Below are positions 12,201-24,600 of a stretch of 64,000 nucleotides of DNA, piece after piece. The translations under genes and the position numbers were made by a program. How positions within the stretch are numbered: the first letter of the stretch is position 1; each line of letters opens with the position of its first letter. Below the pieces are notes generated by a model, which saw only the letters and a program-made list of their open reading frames with translations, was not told where the DNA came from and ran no database searches. Origin of the DNA: Rugalucina vietnamica. Lineage: Eukaryota > Mollusca > Bivalvia > Lucinida > Lucinidae. Where the stretch lies: NCBI GenBank assembly GCA_964017185.1, contig OZ024879.1, forward strand, positions 28,306,956-28,370,955. The letters run 5' to 3'.

Positions 12201-12840
12201 ACGAGCCTTATATCCTTAAATAAATGTATTATATGTATAAGGGTGATAGAACTTGGCCATAGCATTCATTTGATTCTACATTAGTGTTCCATGATTATCA
12301 ACAGCCCAGGTACAAATGATACTATATGTATACACCCTATTTTTCCAGGATTTTTTACTTTTTAATTAATATTCATGAATATACAAATGAGATAATTTTC
12401 ATATAGGCTCATGACAACAATAAATTTATGAAATATGTCTAAATGGTGCAATATAAATGTGTCACAACTATAGTTTAGGCCTGAAATGAGTTAATTTATG
12501 GGTTTTTAATGATTTTCTACCATTTTCATGTTTTCATTAATATTCATGAATATGCAAAGTATATATTTTGCATTATTTATCATAGAATGAAAGGGCTATG
12601 TCTAAGCTTTAAAAAAAGACCAAGTTCAATGGTCTAGGATTAGTAACAGCATAGGTATGATCAATTTTCTACGCCTACCCCCATTATTTCTATACAAAAG
12701 ATGGTATCAGGTCATATTATAAAACATAGCGTACAATGCAAACGCTTCCACTTCCAGAGGGCAGAAAACAGGATTTGATAGCTTTTTCACTATACTTTCA
12801 GAAAATCATGGTGCAGAAAATTCCCCCTGGGGGGAGGGTT
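9250..12840. mobile_element. Foldback element with an internal 190-bp tandem array
   Basis: The left end near 9253 (CCCCCCAGGGGGAATTTTCT, then AAGCTATCAAACCCTGTTTT, GGAAGTGGAAGCGTTTGC) reappears as its reverse complement at 12720-12840. Weaker inverted similarity continues inward (TTAATATTCATGAATATxCAA words) to about 9770 and 12130. Between the arms, about 11 copies of a 190-bp unit run from 9900 to 12120, marked by GGAGGGGGTATACC, ATCTCAGCAACCAAAAG and GAGCTGAAATTGGTATCAAA. Units with TGTTGCTCAAATATTTAAG alternate with units with TTGTTCAAATATTGATGAG, a roughly 380-bp dimer. No transposase ORF. It lies in intron 1 of the DUF6589-like pseudogene. Confidence 0.75.
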
Positions 12841-12914
12841 TGCCCTACTGGCCATTAGCCTATACAAAATGATCATTTAAAATGAGTTTAGGTATCAAAC
12901 TAGATTGTGTTAAT

Positions 12915-13805
12915 ACTGCGTTTACACTATGTTCCCGGCGGCCCCGGCAGCCCCGTTTGCTAGAAACGTAGCGTGCCGTGGAGTTTTGTTAATCTATTTC
13001 TCTGATTTTCAAGATCTATCACGTTTTGTTACGTTTTCTTACGTTGTATTACGATATCCGTAACAAGCCGTGTTAGTGATAAGCCGGTGTGTCACGGAGG
13101 CGCTTAGGTACGTTACGGTTTACCATGATCTATCACGATTATTAGCACGTTCTATTACGGCCTGTTACGTTCTGTTGCGGTCAGTTGCGTTTTGACCAAG
13201 GCGTAACACGTTTTTTTTCGGTCTGTCAAGGTCAGCTACGGACGAAACGTAGACACCATACAATATAAAGCACATTTTTCCCTTTTGTTAACGAATAAGT
13301 CCTTTGAAATAGTAACAACCGCGCTCCTTAACAACTGACTGCAGAGGTGATTAAGAAAGCTCGGAATTGTAGTTCTTCTTCAATTGCATAGTGCAGCGTA
13401 TGGTTTGTATTGTTCACTATAGTGACTGCTCCAATATGAAGGAACTTGTCCCCATGATATGCCATTTTATATCTATAAACTTCACGCGCCGTGATAACCG
13501 TAACACAACGTGACATACGTAGTAGAACGGGGTGAACACCGTCAAAGACCGTAACGCACCGTAACATAACGCAACAAAACGTGTTGAGTATTCCGTAGGA
13601 AACGGGACGAGACGTGAGACGACCATGCCCAAACGCAACAGAACGTGGAAGATCCGTAGCTAGCCGGGCTATTCACTAGCCTCCCGTTGCACTACGGACC
13701 GCCTCCAAGTTTCGCTACGTACTGTTACGTTCTGTCACGACGTGTTACGTTCAGCCCGTTTTATCACGGCCCATTACGTTTCTCATTTCCGCCGTGACTG
13801 CCGTG
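12915..13805. repeat. CpG-rich array of degenerate ~10-bp words (ACGTTCTGTTACG type)
   Basis: The words TACGTT, CACGTT, TTACGG and GTTCTGTTACG recur about every 10-11 bases to near 13250. They occur as the reverse complement (AACGTAAC, CCGTAAC) from about 13480 to 13650, and forward again from about 13700. CpG is far denser than in the flanks. The block starts near TGCGTTTACACTATGTTCCC and ends near TGACTGCCGTGGCAG. Small frames in it are not supported as genes. Confidence 0.6.
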
Positions 13806-14275
13806 GCAGATTTTTAAAAGTTTTTATCATATTTAGTCGAAAATTTCAAATCACTATGAATTATTATCGAGTTTTCCCTTCATATTTTTCCCAGATTTTG
13901 CGATTTTCTATGAAGAAAGCTGAAATCAGTGAAAGATACCTATGTTTCTAGAAGAAATTTACCAAATCTGTTTAATTCTCTAGAATCAAATGCTACTGTT
14001 TTGCAGTTTATATATTAAGTTATTGCTATATGAAAGAAAATCTTGGATATTTGCTAAAATAATTGAGTCAGCATTCAGACTTTGTAAATATCAGCTTTAC
14101 AATCTAGCCGAGACAAAATATTTCCAATAAATACCATATGAATATGGTAATAACCTATTCGGTTATTATTGGATCCGAGTTTGCTGTTAAGCTCACGTGT
14201 ATACATATAACCAAATATATCTTTGCCATGCAAAGACCATAATTGATGCCTTAATCTGAAAAAGACTAGCTTTTT

Positions 14276-16431
14276 AGCTCACCTGAGCCGAAGGCTCACA
14301 AGGTGAGCTTATAGGATGGCCATGATCCGGCGTCCGTCCGTCGTCCGTCCGTCGTCGTCGTCGTCGTCCACAATTTCAAAGATCTTCTTCTCTGAAACCG
14401 CTTGGCCGATCTAGTTGAAATTTTATGTGGAGCCTCCTTGGGTAGTGGCATTTCAAGTTTGATCGCGAAACCGAGGTCACATGACCAAGATGGCCGCCAC
14501 GCCCATATATGGTAAAAACCCTTCAAAAATCTTCTTCTCCAGAACCGGTGGGCCGATTTCCACGAAACTTGGTATGTAGCATCAGGGACTTCAGCCCATC
14601 ATAGTTTGATAAAATGATGACCCTTGGATGACCTTAACCTGTTTTACGGCAAGGTCAAATTTGGAAACATAGGCTTTTACATGGGAAAAAGTGAAAACTA
14701 TGGATTTTTTGAAAACTATTGCAGCCTGAGGCCTGAAAAGTGGTAGATGCAAACAACTAATGGAGTAGATGGAGTTATGTGATTAATTTAGGTCAAGGTC
14801 ATCTCTTGACCTTGGCCAGTCTGTCGTCCATTCACACTCTTCAAAGATCTTCTTCTCTGAAACTGCTGGGCCAATCGAAGTGAAATTTTATGTGGAGCAT
14901 CCATGGGTAGGGGAGACGAAAGTTTGATTGCGAAATCCAGGTCACATGACCAAGATGGCTGCCACGCCCATATATGGTAAAAACCACTCAAAAATCTTCT
15001 TCTCCAGAACCGGCAGGCCCATTGTCATGAAACTTGGTATGTAGCATTTGGGACTCCAGCCCATCATAGTTTGATAAAATGATGACCCTTGGATGACCTT
15101 GACCTAATTTACGGCAAGGTCAATTTTGGAAACATAGGCTTTAACATGGGAAAAAGTGAAAACTATGGATTTTTTTGAAAACTATTGCAGCCTGATGCCT
15201 GAAAAGTGGTATATGCAAACAACTAATGGAGTAGATGAAGGTATGTGATTAATGTAGGTCAAGGTCATCTCTTGACCTTGGCCAGTCTGTCGTCCATACA
15301 CACTTTTCGAAGATCTTCTTCTCTGAAACTGCTGGGCCAATCAAAGTGAAATTTTATGTGGAGCATCCATGGGTAGGGGAGACAAAAGTTTAATCGCGAA
15401 ATCCAGGTCACATGACCAAGATGGCTGCCACGCCCATATATGGTAAAAACCACTCAAAGATTTTCTTCTCCAGAACCGGTGGGCCGATTTCCACGAAACT
15501 TGGTATGTAGCATCCGGGACTTCAGCCCATCATAGTTTGATAAAATGATGACCCTTGGATGACCTTGACCTAATTTACGGCAAGGTCAAATTTGAAAACA
15601 TAGGCTTTTACATGGGAAAAAGTGAAAACTATGGATTTTTTGAAAACTATTGCAGCCTGATGCCTGAAAAGTGGTAGATATGCAAACAACTTATGGAATA
15701 GATGAAGGTATGTGATTAATGTAGGTCAAGGTCATCTCTTGACCTTGGCCAGTCTGTTGTCCATACACACTTTTCAAAGATCTTCTTCTCTGAAACTGCT
15801 GGGCCAATCAAAGTGAAATTTTATGTGGAGCATCCATGGGTAGGAGAGATGAAAGTTTGATCGCGAAATCCAGGTCACATTACCAAGATGGCCGCCACGC
15901 CCATATATGGTAAAAACCACTCAAAAATTTTCTTCTCCAGAACCGGCAGGCCAATTTTCGCGAAACTTGGTATGTAGCATTTGGGACTCCAGCCCATCCT
16001 AGTTTGATCAAATGATGACCATAGGATGACCTTGACCTATTTTACGGCAAGGTCAATTTTGGAAACATAGGCTTTTACATGGGAAAAGGCGGAAACAATG
16101 GATATTTTGGAAACTGTTGCAGTCTGAGACCTGGAAGTTGCTAGATGCAGACAACCAATGGAGTCGATGAAGGTAAGTAATTAATGAAGGCCAAGGTCAT
16201 TTCTTGACCTTGACCCAAAGTCATTTAAATATCAAAATTAAAATTGTGGTTTTCTCATAAATCACTGGGTTTGGAAACTACTGCAGCCTGAGACCTGAAA
16301 CTTTGCAGATGCAGACAACTTATGAATTCAATAAAGGTGTGTGAGTATTCAAGGTCAAGGTCATTTCATGATGACTTAATACTGCAGGATCAGGCTTCAG
16401 GTGAGCGTTCTCAGGACCAATGGTCCTCTGG
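14276..16431 (+). mobile_element. Hairpin-ended element AGCTCACCTGAGCC...CTGG, long copy with 466-bp tandem units
   Basis: The 5' end can fold: AGCTCACCT (14276) with AGGTGAGCT (14301). The 3' end carries AGGACC/GGTCCT (16413-16427) followed at once by CTGG and T. The interior is about four units of 466-467 bp; GGTCAAGGTCATCTCTTGAC falls at 14791, 15257 and 15724. Terminal hairpin plus CTRR followed by T resembles the 3' end of Helitrons, but no replication protein or helicase is present. The family is very common in bivalves as I recall. Other copies: 18757-19300 (full-length, short), 5' ends at 30916 and 40901, 3' ends near 34003 and 34173, and weaker traces near 7345 and 57763. Confidence 0.65.
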
Positions 16432-16793
16432 TTATCATTTATAATCATTTCTGTAATCTTTTGAAGTGTAGGCCTGTAGAGAAGAACCAAATGTCAAATT
16501 TTGTTTGAAAAAGTTTTTGAAAACAAGTTATTCCTGAATGTTTTGAAATGGTCTAAGAGATGTTTTTTAAGCAACTTGACATAAGACAGTGTCTCTTTAC
16601 TGCCTTATTTTACACCAAAATCAAAAATATTCACTAAAAATGCGTTATTACTTCATTTTTGTCTTTAGAATGCTTTCAAATTCTTTGGTAAAGGTAAAAG
16701 TAGGCAATGAACAAACGTTTTAGCATCTTTTACGATAACCATTTTTCCTTTTTTCTTTCTTGTAGGCCAGAGCATCCCTTCTTGTCAATATTT

Positions 16794-17033
16794 GAGCCGC
16801 CTCGTGGGAAAACCAACAATGTGGTTTCCGAACAGGTCTGACACAAACCGGCCTGTACAACTACAGAAGGAGGCTAGAAGCTTAAATTTTTGGAGTTAAG
16901 TAGAGTAGGAATTGTACTATCCGAGTGATGAAAACAAAGGCGCTGATCAGCTTCAGCTTCGCGATTACTGCGAAGCTGATCTGCGCCATTGTTTTCGCAT
17001 ATGCAAATTTTTGGTTTTCCCATGAGGCGGCTC
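16794..17033. mobile_element. GAGCCGC MITE, copy 1, with ATTT target duplication
   Basis: The termini GAGCCGCCTCGTGGGAAAAC and its near reverse complement GTTTTCCCATGAGGCGGCTC bound 240 bp. The flanks are ATTT on both sides (16790-16793 and 17034-17037). Inside, GCTGATCAGCTTCAG and CTGCGAAGCTGATC form a second palindrome. The element ends 72 bp before exon 2 of the DUF6589-like pseudogene. Related MITEs are abundant in clams; the superfamily is not evident from a 4-bp duplication. Confidence 0.8.
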
Positions 17034-17269
17034 ATTTAAAAAACATTGATAGCAGATATCATAAAAAGTCATCTGCACAATTGCTTTAAATTGAATTTAT
17101 TGCAGGTATTTGACAGGCTCCATACAATTGGACTGTGCTTGAGCTATGGCCACAGTTTGACCATCCTTGACAGGCTTGGTGGTCATTTCAAGGATGAAAT
17201 TATAGATGCCACCAAAGACAATAAACGCATACGAATTGTTGGAGACAATATCAACTGGTATACAGGTAA

Positions 17270-18750
17270 GAATGTGTACAAGTTTAATGTTTTGTTTACA
17301 TTTACAAAGTTTTGTTTTCAGAAGACTTATGTTTATTGCATTGAAGTTTCTGTTATTTCCAAGCAACAAGTATCCTGATATTAACAAGAACCTGCTTTAT
17401 TTGTTAATGAAACATTCAAATTAAAATGATGGTTACTTTGCTACACATTGTTAATAGGATCAGGAATTGCATGCAGAAAACAGACAGAATGTCTTTTGAA
17501 GTCGAACCAGTAGATCTAGTAGCATCGTTTTCTTTTCTCAGCAGTTGTCATTCAAGTCCTGCCTGGAAGCAGTACATAAAATTTGGTTTTGATTGACCAA
17601 GCAGCTCCAGAGAAGAAATAAGCTTACTGGTGATGATCGTTTCTGTCTTACCCACTTTCACAAGATATTGATATTTCTGCGGCCATGCAGATCTACTTAT
17701 GCATCTAAACCACCTATCAATTGGGCAGTATTTAAGATCATTCATGGATTAAGCAATGTTTGGCACCAATTCAGAACCATGGCCATGCTAGTAGATGTGC
17801 ATAGTCAATACATAGCCAATACACCAGGCTAGTAAATGTTTACATGGGAAATCCTATTCTGATAATATACTTTTTAGAATCTGCTGGAGGAGTTTTGAAA
17901 GCTTCTTTCTTGAATCTCATTTAATTTTTATTTACCTTATACATGTGACACCAATGCTTTTGCAATCAAAATGGGTGACTACACCAGATGATCATAGTCT
18001 TTGCTGTGTAACTTTGGTAGCACTGCAAAGTTACACAAAGAATACTGAAACAAATACTAGACTCGACTATTTGACATTGTTTAGCACATTGTGGGGATAC
18101 ACATATAAGCTGTGCTTGCCCTCAATTTCTTGTTTTCTTTGTTGTTCAGTTCAAAGCTTATTGCTATGACATTTTGTTTTTCTTTAAAGAATGATGATAT
18201 GGTAACTGATGATGGAGTACCAAAGGTAAAACTGGATGGTTATTTAAGGTAAAGCTTTGACATAATCTGTAAAGGGAATGATATTGAACTGTTGTAAGTA
18301 TGATGCAACGTGTTAAAAGTCAGACCACTATGCAGTGGGCTTACTGGGCTACCAGCCTAACATTCACAAGGCTTTAGTTATGTGATGCTGCTATGTTCAG
18401 GGATGTCTGAAGTTAGTCATAAAGATCTCGACAAAACACAATTTGAAATACTGTTGAAACGGGTAAATTCTTTGTAGGGTTGTTGCTCATCAAAATTATT
18501 TGTACAGAGGATGTTGCTTCTTAACCCATCCGTCCTTGTAGTACAAAGGTAGTACAACCTGGGGAAGTTTTTGTAGCCTGGGAAAATGTCAGTTCGACTC
18601 TGACCAAGGACAATAATAATTACAGAAGCTTCAACTCAACAAACAAAACATTAATTTATCTTTATTATTTCAGCAGTTTTGTGAACAAACTGTGATTTCG
18701 GTCTGATGTCATGTATGAATGAAACAATGTGAATTGTCAAATTATTATGG
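17270..18750. other. Intronic sequence, no supported gene
   Basis: Several short frames (17046-17424, 17593-17832, 17945-18169) overlap the exon at 17106-17265 or lack any family signature. A possible tiny exon AATGATGATATGG...CCAAAG with AG and GTAAAA borders sits near 18191-18226, but nothing ties it to a product. Confidence 0.35.
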
Positions 18751-18756
18751 CTTGTT

Positions 18757-19300
18757 AGCTCACCTGAGCCGAAGTAATATGATAAAACGAATCTTACACT
18801 CGTGGTCATTTCATATGAAATTTATTAAACTCACCAAAGGCTCGTTTAATAAATTTCATATGAAATGACCACTCGTGTAAGATCCTCTATATACATGTAT
18901 TAGCATAATATTCAAACATCTTCTCCTCTGAAGAAATCTTCTTCTCTAAAACCAATAGACTGATAAATTTCAAGAAAACTTGGCGTAAAGCATCAATGGC
19001 TAAAGTACTCCAATGTATTTATAAATCATGACCCTGTGATGACCTTGACCAATATTTTAGCAAGGTCAACATGGGTTGCCTATGCATTTGAATGGGGAAA
19101 ACTGTTAAAATGTCATTTGAAGGGAAAAGCCAGCAGGAAATCAGCAAATGGACAGAATATTGATTATTCTGAAAAAAAGAAAAAGGCCCAAGGGCTTCAT
19201 CTGCCCCTGCACTGGGGTTAAATGCCATAATATTCAAACATGTTTATTGGTATATGCAGCAGATCTCATGTGAGCGCTTACAGGACCATTGGTCCTCTGG
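18757..19300 (+). mobile_element. Hairpin-ended element, short copy with a nested 40-bp palindrome
   Basis: It starts AGCTCACCTGAGCCGAAG and ends AGGACCATTGGTCCT-CTGG followed by T. Nested near the 5' end is an inverted repeat, 18791-18830 against 18844-18883 (ATTTCATATGAAATTTATTA core), mismatched only around CTCG/GAG. The nested hairpin is probably a separate short MITE that inserted into this copy. Confidence 0.65.
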
Positions 19301-19599
19301 TATTTGTAGAGCTCAGCCACTGGTATAAGGAGATCAATATTTGTTTTTCACACATGCATAAACATCTCAATACCCAAACAAGAGGGTCTTTTCCTAAGAA
19401 ACTCTTAAAAAGAATCAATATGATAAGTATACACTGTTATTTTGATAGTTCAACAGCATCGTCTGACTGGCATTTGAGCATTTTTATTACCCCATGTCAG
19501 CTTAAAAGAGCTTTAGCATCATAAACTGGTCAACTTACGATAAGCCCCACATCAGAAATCTTATTTGAATGGCAATTTAGATTAAGTTCAAAAGTTTTT

Positions 19600-19680
19600 G
19601 AAAGCCTTGTGACCAAGTGGTCAAGGTGACTGCTTTTATTCACCATGCCTCATCATTTCACTGCTATAATAATTTGCATT
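19600..19680 (+). mobile_element. tRNA-like SINE head, degenerate
   Basis: TGACCAAGTGGTCAAGGTGACTGC followed by CATCATTTCACTG resembles the A-box region of the tRNA-like sequence at 36137 (GGCCAAGTGGTTAAGAGCGC... CATTTCATCACC). The B box is not clear. Confidence 0.35.
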
Positions 19681-21639
19681 AACCATATTATGGGAAGTTT
19701 TCAGCTGATGCTTACTTACATCAGTTTCACCAGTTTATGGGATGGGCTTGTAAAATAATATCGTAGACAAATATTGAAATTTGCTTTACTTTTATCCTCG
19801 TAAAGTGAAGACGGTAAAATCATTATAACAAGAACATTTTAAGAGCAATTCCGTGTAAAAACCAACCAAAGTGTGGCCACGCATAGTCACAGATTTTAAC
19901 GAAAACCTGATTTTCGGATAGAGGGTCAAAAACGATGTATTGAAACTTCCCTTCGTTTTTTGAAAATATGCATGGTTGCCATGGAAACCACACTAGAAGG
20001 TTTTGGGCTTCAAAACAGCATTTTTGAGTGAAAATTGACACTTTTTCAAACACAACCTAGACATCACCTAACTTGGTATCTTAATTTTGAAGGCATACAA
20101 TGGTACAAATATATATACTAAAAATTACTGTAACTTAGCATCTTAGTATAATGAACAGTCTTTTAGCTATGGTTGTCTTAAGGTGGGTGGGGTTTCCCAT
20201 TTTTCAATTTTATCAAAAAAGTCATTTTTCAGCATATTTTGAGAAAAAGAAGAAAAAAATTGAGGTAAATTTAAGAGGCCTCACGTAGTTGTCATGAAAG
20301 ATCATTGTCAGCATGGCCAGTTAATATAAAATCTTAGTGGGCACTTCATAAACAAAAATTTCAGAGACATCTAAATCTACCTACTAGGACGAGACCCCAT
20401 AAAATTGTGTTTTTATAATATCGAGGTTAAAAAATGAGGCTATCCAAATATTTTTGACTTAACACTAAATGAGAATTTTAAACAGTTATATAATGATATA
20501 TAGCATCTAAAAATACTTATAAAGCAATGATTTATTGTATTTAAAGTGTTTAATGACAATGTAGAAGTACCCCACCCACTTAAATTAACATGGAAACTTG
20601 TACATTTTCAACCTGAAACAGAAATTATTATAAGTAAAATGTGATAAAATGCTATAGTCAAGAGACATATTGTATACTTAGTGCAAAACCAATGAATTGT
20701 TCACCAGTAAAACAATGGTTACCATGGTAACACTTAGAACAAACATACATGGTCGCATCTTAAATAGCAATGGCAAATAGACTTCATTGCTGGTAACTTC
20801 ATACAATATATCAAACATTCTTTTTTTATTATTTTTATGTTGTACATCATTAGCAAAATGTTTAAATACTCATAAATATGCTTTACTGTCTAAGGTACTC
20901 AATGACAGGATAACCTTACCCCACCCACTTAATTAACATTAAGAGCAATTCTCTGTAAACACTTAAATTTTTCACAGGGCCGTGGAACGCATGATCACCG
21001 AGTTTGATGAAACTTTCCTATCTTGGTTATTTAAACACAAAACTTTTTAATCAACACTCATTTGGTCCAATTTCATACCCGTTGCCATGGAAACGGCAAA
21101 TGAATATTTTGGCAAAATGTGTGTCCGAAAATCACTTAAACTGGGTATTTTTCAGCTGAAACAATTACTTTATACAAATTCAGATCCAGCTTCTGGTCCC
21201 TGTTTATGAATATATAACACATTCTGGTTAGAAATACAAAAAACAAACATTGATTTGGAAAACCTCTGATTTTATCGTGGCCCTGCAAAGTGGGTGGGGT
21301 TTCGAAGATTTGAAAAATGTGATTTTGAAGCATTTTCAGGGACAATTCTCATAGTGAGTGCGGTCGGTTGCAGATATACGCGCATATTTACGATAAACAG
21401 CAGTGGTTTGTTAACCAAATTCTGAAAAGACATATTTAGGAAGTTTGGTCTGAATATGCGTAACCATAGCAACAATGATGGTACTGTCACAAAACGCAAA
21501 TTTGTGAGTGTCTGTAATTTTGGTCTCATAGAATTCTAATAAGAGGACATAATTGATTGTAAATTATTTGGTATGTTGCAATTGAAACTACTCTTTAGAA
21601 AATTTTGCATATAATCTTCAGTGACCTTCTAAAGGTCAA

Positions 21640-24600
21640 GGTCAAGGTCACAGAATAGAGAAAAATGGCACAAAATTGGCCTTTTCCCATGTTTAAGTTG
21701 ATTTATGCATAATTGAGGCTCAAATTTCTTACTTTATTGAATATTTATGCATATCACAACAAAGTATTTCATGTTGAGATATTTTTGTCCACCAGGTGAC
21801 TTCAAGGTCAAGGTCAAATATCATTCAGACAATCTTCCTGCTGACCTTAAATAATCTTTTAAGGGTCAAGGTCAAGGTCAAAAATGCAAGAAAATGGTTT
21901 AAATTGGCATTTCCTTACCAGTATTTTATGTTTGAAAGAGTGTGTTGCAAAATTTCCTTAATATTTCTTTTGAAAGCTTGAGACATGTTGTATATGAAAC
22001 AAAGTTTAAGAAAATATGGCATTGAATCTACAATGACCTTCAGAAAGTCAAGGTCAAGGTCACGTTAGAGAAAGATAACAAAAATTGGCTTTTTTTGCTC
22101 ATGTTATAGTTGATTTGGCCATAATTTAGGCTCAAGTTTTTTTCCTTATTGAATATTTATGCACATCACCACGATGTTTTTCATGCTGAGATATTTTTGT
22201 CCACCAGGTGACTTCAAGGTCAAGGTCAAGGTCATGAAAAGTTCAGTTTTTCAGGGGGTAAAATGAAGTTTTTTGTTGAAGAAGCAAACAAATTACAGTG
22301 TTAATTTTTATCGTATTAAGCTTTTTCATTTTAATATGTGTTGCAAAGTTCAATATCATTCAGACAATCCAACTGCTGGCCTTAAATTACCTTTTAATGG
22401 TCAAGGTCAAGGTCAAAAATGCAAGAAAATGGTTTAAACGGGCATTTTCTTACCAGTATTTTGTTACTTTTCAAAGAGTTTGGTTCAAAATTGCCTAAAT
22501 ATTTGTTTTGAAAGCTTGAGATATGTTGTATATGAAACGAAGGTTAAGAAAATATGGCATTGAATCTGCAGTGACCTTCGGAAAGTCAAGGTCAAGGTCA
22601 CGTTAGAGAAAAGATAACACAAAACTAGCTTTTTTTTTTTTTTGCTCATGTTATATTTGATTTGGCCATAATTTAGGCTCAAGTTTTTTTTCCTTATTGA
22701 ATATTTATGCACATTACAACGAAGTTTTTCACGCGGAGATATTTTTGTCCACCAGGTGACTTCAAGGTCAAGGTCAAGGTCACAAAAAGTTCAATTTTTC
22801 AGGGGGTAAAATGAAGTTTTTTTGTTGAAGAAGTAAACAAATTAAAGTGTTAATTTTATATCGTATTAAGCTTTATCATTTAAATATGTGTTGCAAAGTC
22901 CAATATCATTCAGACAATCCACCTGCTGGCCTTAAATTACCTTCTAAGGGTCAAGGTCAAGGTCAAAAATGAAAGAAAATGGTGTAAACGGGCATTTTCT
23001 TACCAGTATTTTGTTATTTTTCAAAGAGTTTGGTGCAAAATTGCCTAAATATTTGTTTTGAAAGCTTGAGATATGCTGTGTAAGAAACAAAGGTTAAGAA
23101 AATATGGCATTGAATCTGCAGTGACCTTCGGAAAGTCAAGGTCAAGGTCACGTTAGAGAAAGATAACACAAAACTGGCTTCTTTTTGCTCATGTTATAGT
23201 TGATTTTGCCATAATTTAGGCTCAAGTTTTTTTTCCTTATTGAATATTTATGCACATCATCACGACTTATTTCACGCTGAGATATTTTTGTCCACCAGGT
23301 GACTTCAAGGTCAAGGTCAAGGTCATGAAAAGTTCAGTTTTTCAGGGGGTAAAATGAAGTTTTTTGTTGAAGAAGCAAACAAATTACAGTGTTAATTTTT
23401 ATCGTATTAAGCTTTTTCATTTTAATATGTGTTGCTAAGTTCAATATCATTCAGACAATCCAACTGCTGGCCTTAAATTACCTTTTAATTGTCAAAGTCA
23501 AGGTCAAAAATGCAAGAAAATGGTTTAAACGGGCATTTTCTTACCAGTATTTTGTTACTTTTCAAAGAGTTTGGTTCAAAATTGCCTAAATATTTGTTTT
23601 GAAAGCTTGAGATATGTTGTATATGAAACGAAGGTTAAGAAAATATGGCATTGAATCTGCAGTGACCTTCGGAAAGTCAAGGTCAAGGTCACGTTAGAGA
23701 AAAGATAACACAAAACTGGCTTTTTTTTTGCTCATGTTATAGTTGATTTGGCCATAATTTAGGCTCAAGTTTTTTTTCCTTATTGAATATTTATGCACAT
23801 TACAACAAAGTTTTTCACGCTGAGATATTTTTGTCCACCAGGTGACTTCAAGGTCAAGGTCAAGGTCAAGGTCACAAAAAGTTCAATTTTTCAGGGGGTA
23901 AAATGAAGTTTTTTGTTGAAGAAGTAAACAAATTAAAGTGTTAATTTTTATCGTATTAAGCTTTTTCATTTAAATATGTGTTGCAAAGTCCAATATCATT
24001 CAGACAATCCACCTGCTGGCCTTAAATTACCTTCTAAGGGTCAAGGTCAAGGTCAAAAATGAAAGAAAATGGTGTAAACGGGCATTTTCTTACCAGTATT
24101 TTGTTATTTTTCAAAGAGTTTGGTGCAAAATTGCCTAAATATTTGTTTTGAAAGCTTGAGATATGCTGTGTAAGAAACAAAGGTTAAGAAAATATGGCAT
24201 TGAATCTGCAGTGACCTTCGGAAAGTCAAGGTCAAGGTCACGTTAGAGAAAGATAACACAAAACTGGCTTTTTTTTTGCTCATGTTATAGTTGATTTTGC
24301 CATAATTTAGGCTCAAGTTTTTTTTCCTTATTGAATATTTATGCACATCATCACGACTTATTTCACGCTGAGATATTTTTGTCCACCAGGTGACTTCAAG
24401 GTCAAGGTCAAGGTCACGAAAAGTTCAATTTTTCAGGGGGTAAAATGAAGTTTTTGGTTGAAGAAGTAAACAAATTAAAGTGTTAATTTTTATCGTATTA
24501 AGCTTTTTCATTTAAATATGTGTTGCAAAGTCCAATATCATTCAGACAATCCACCTGCTGGCCTTAAATTACCTTCTAAGGGTCAAGGTCAAGGTCAAAA

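Noticed and set aside
17593..17832. 79-codon plus-strand frame
   Set aside because: Looks protein-like in parts but has no recognised family, no credible splice sites in phase with the neighbouring exons and no conserved motif.
22298..23589. 66-codon frames repeated at 22298 and 23389
   Set aside because: Near-identical peptides arise from tandem repeat units; each frame covers AAGGTCA words and has no conserved start context.
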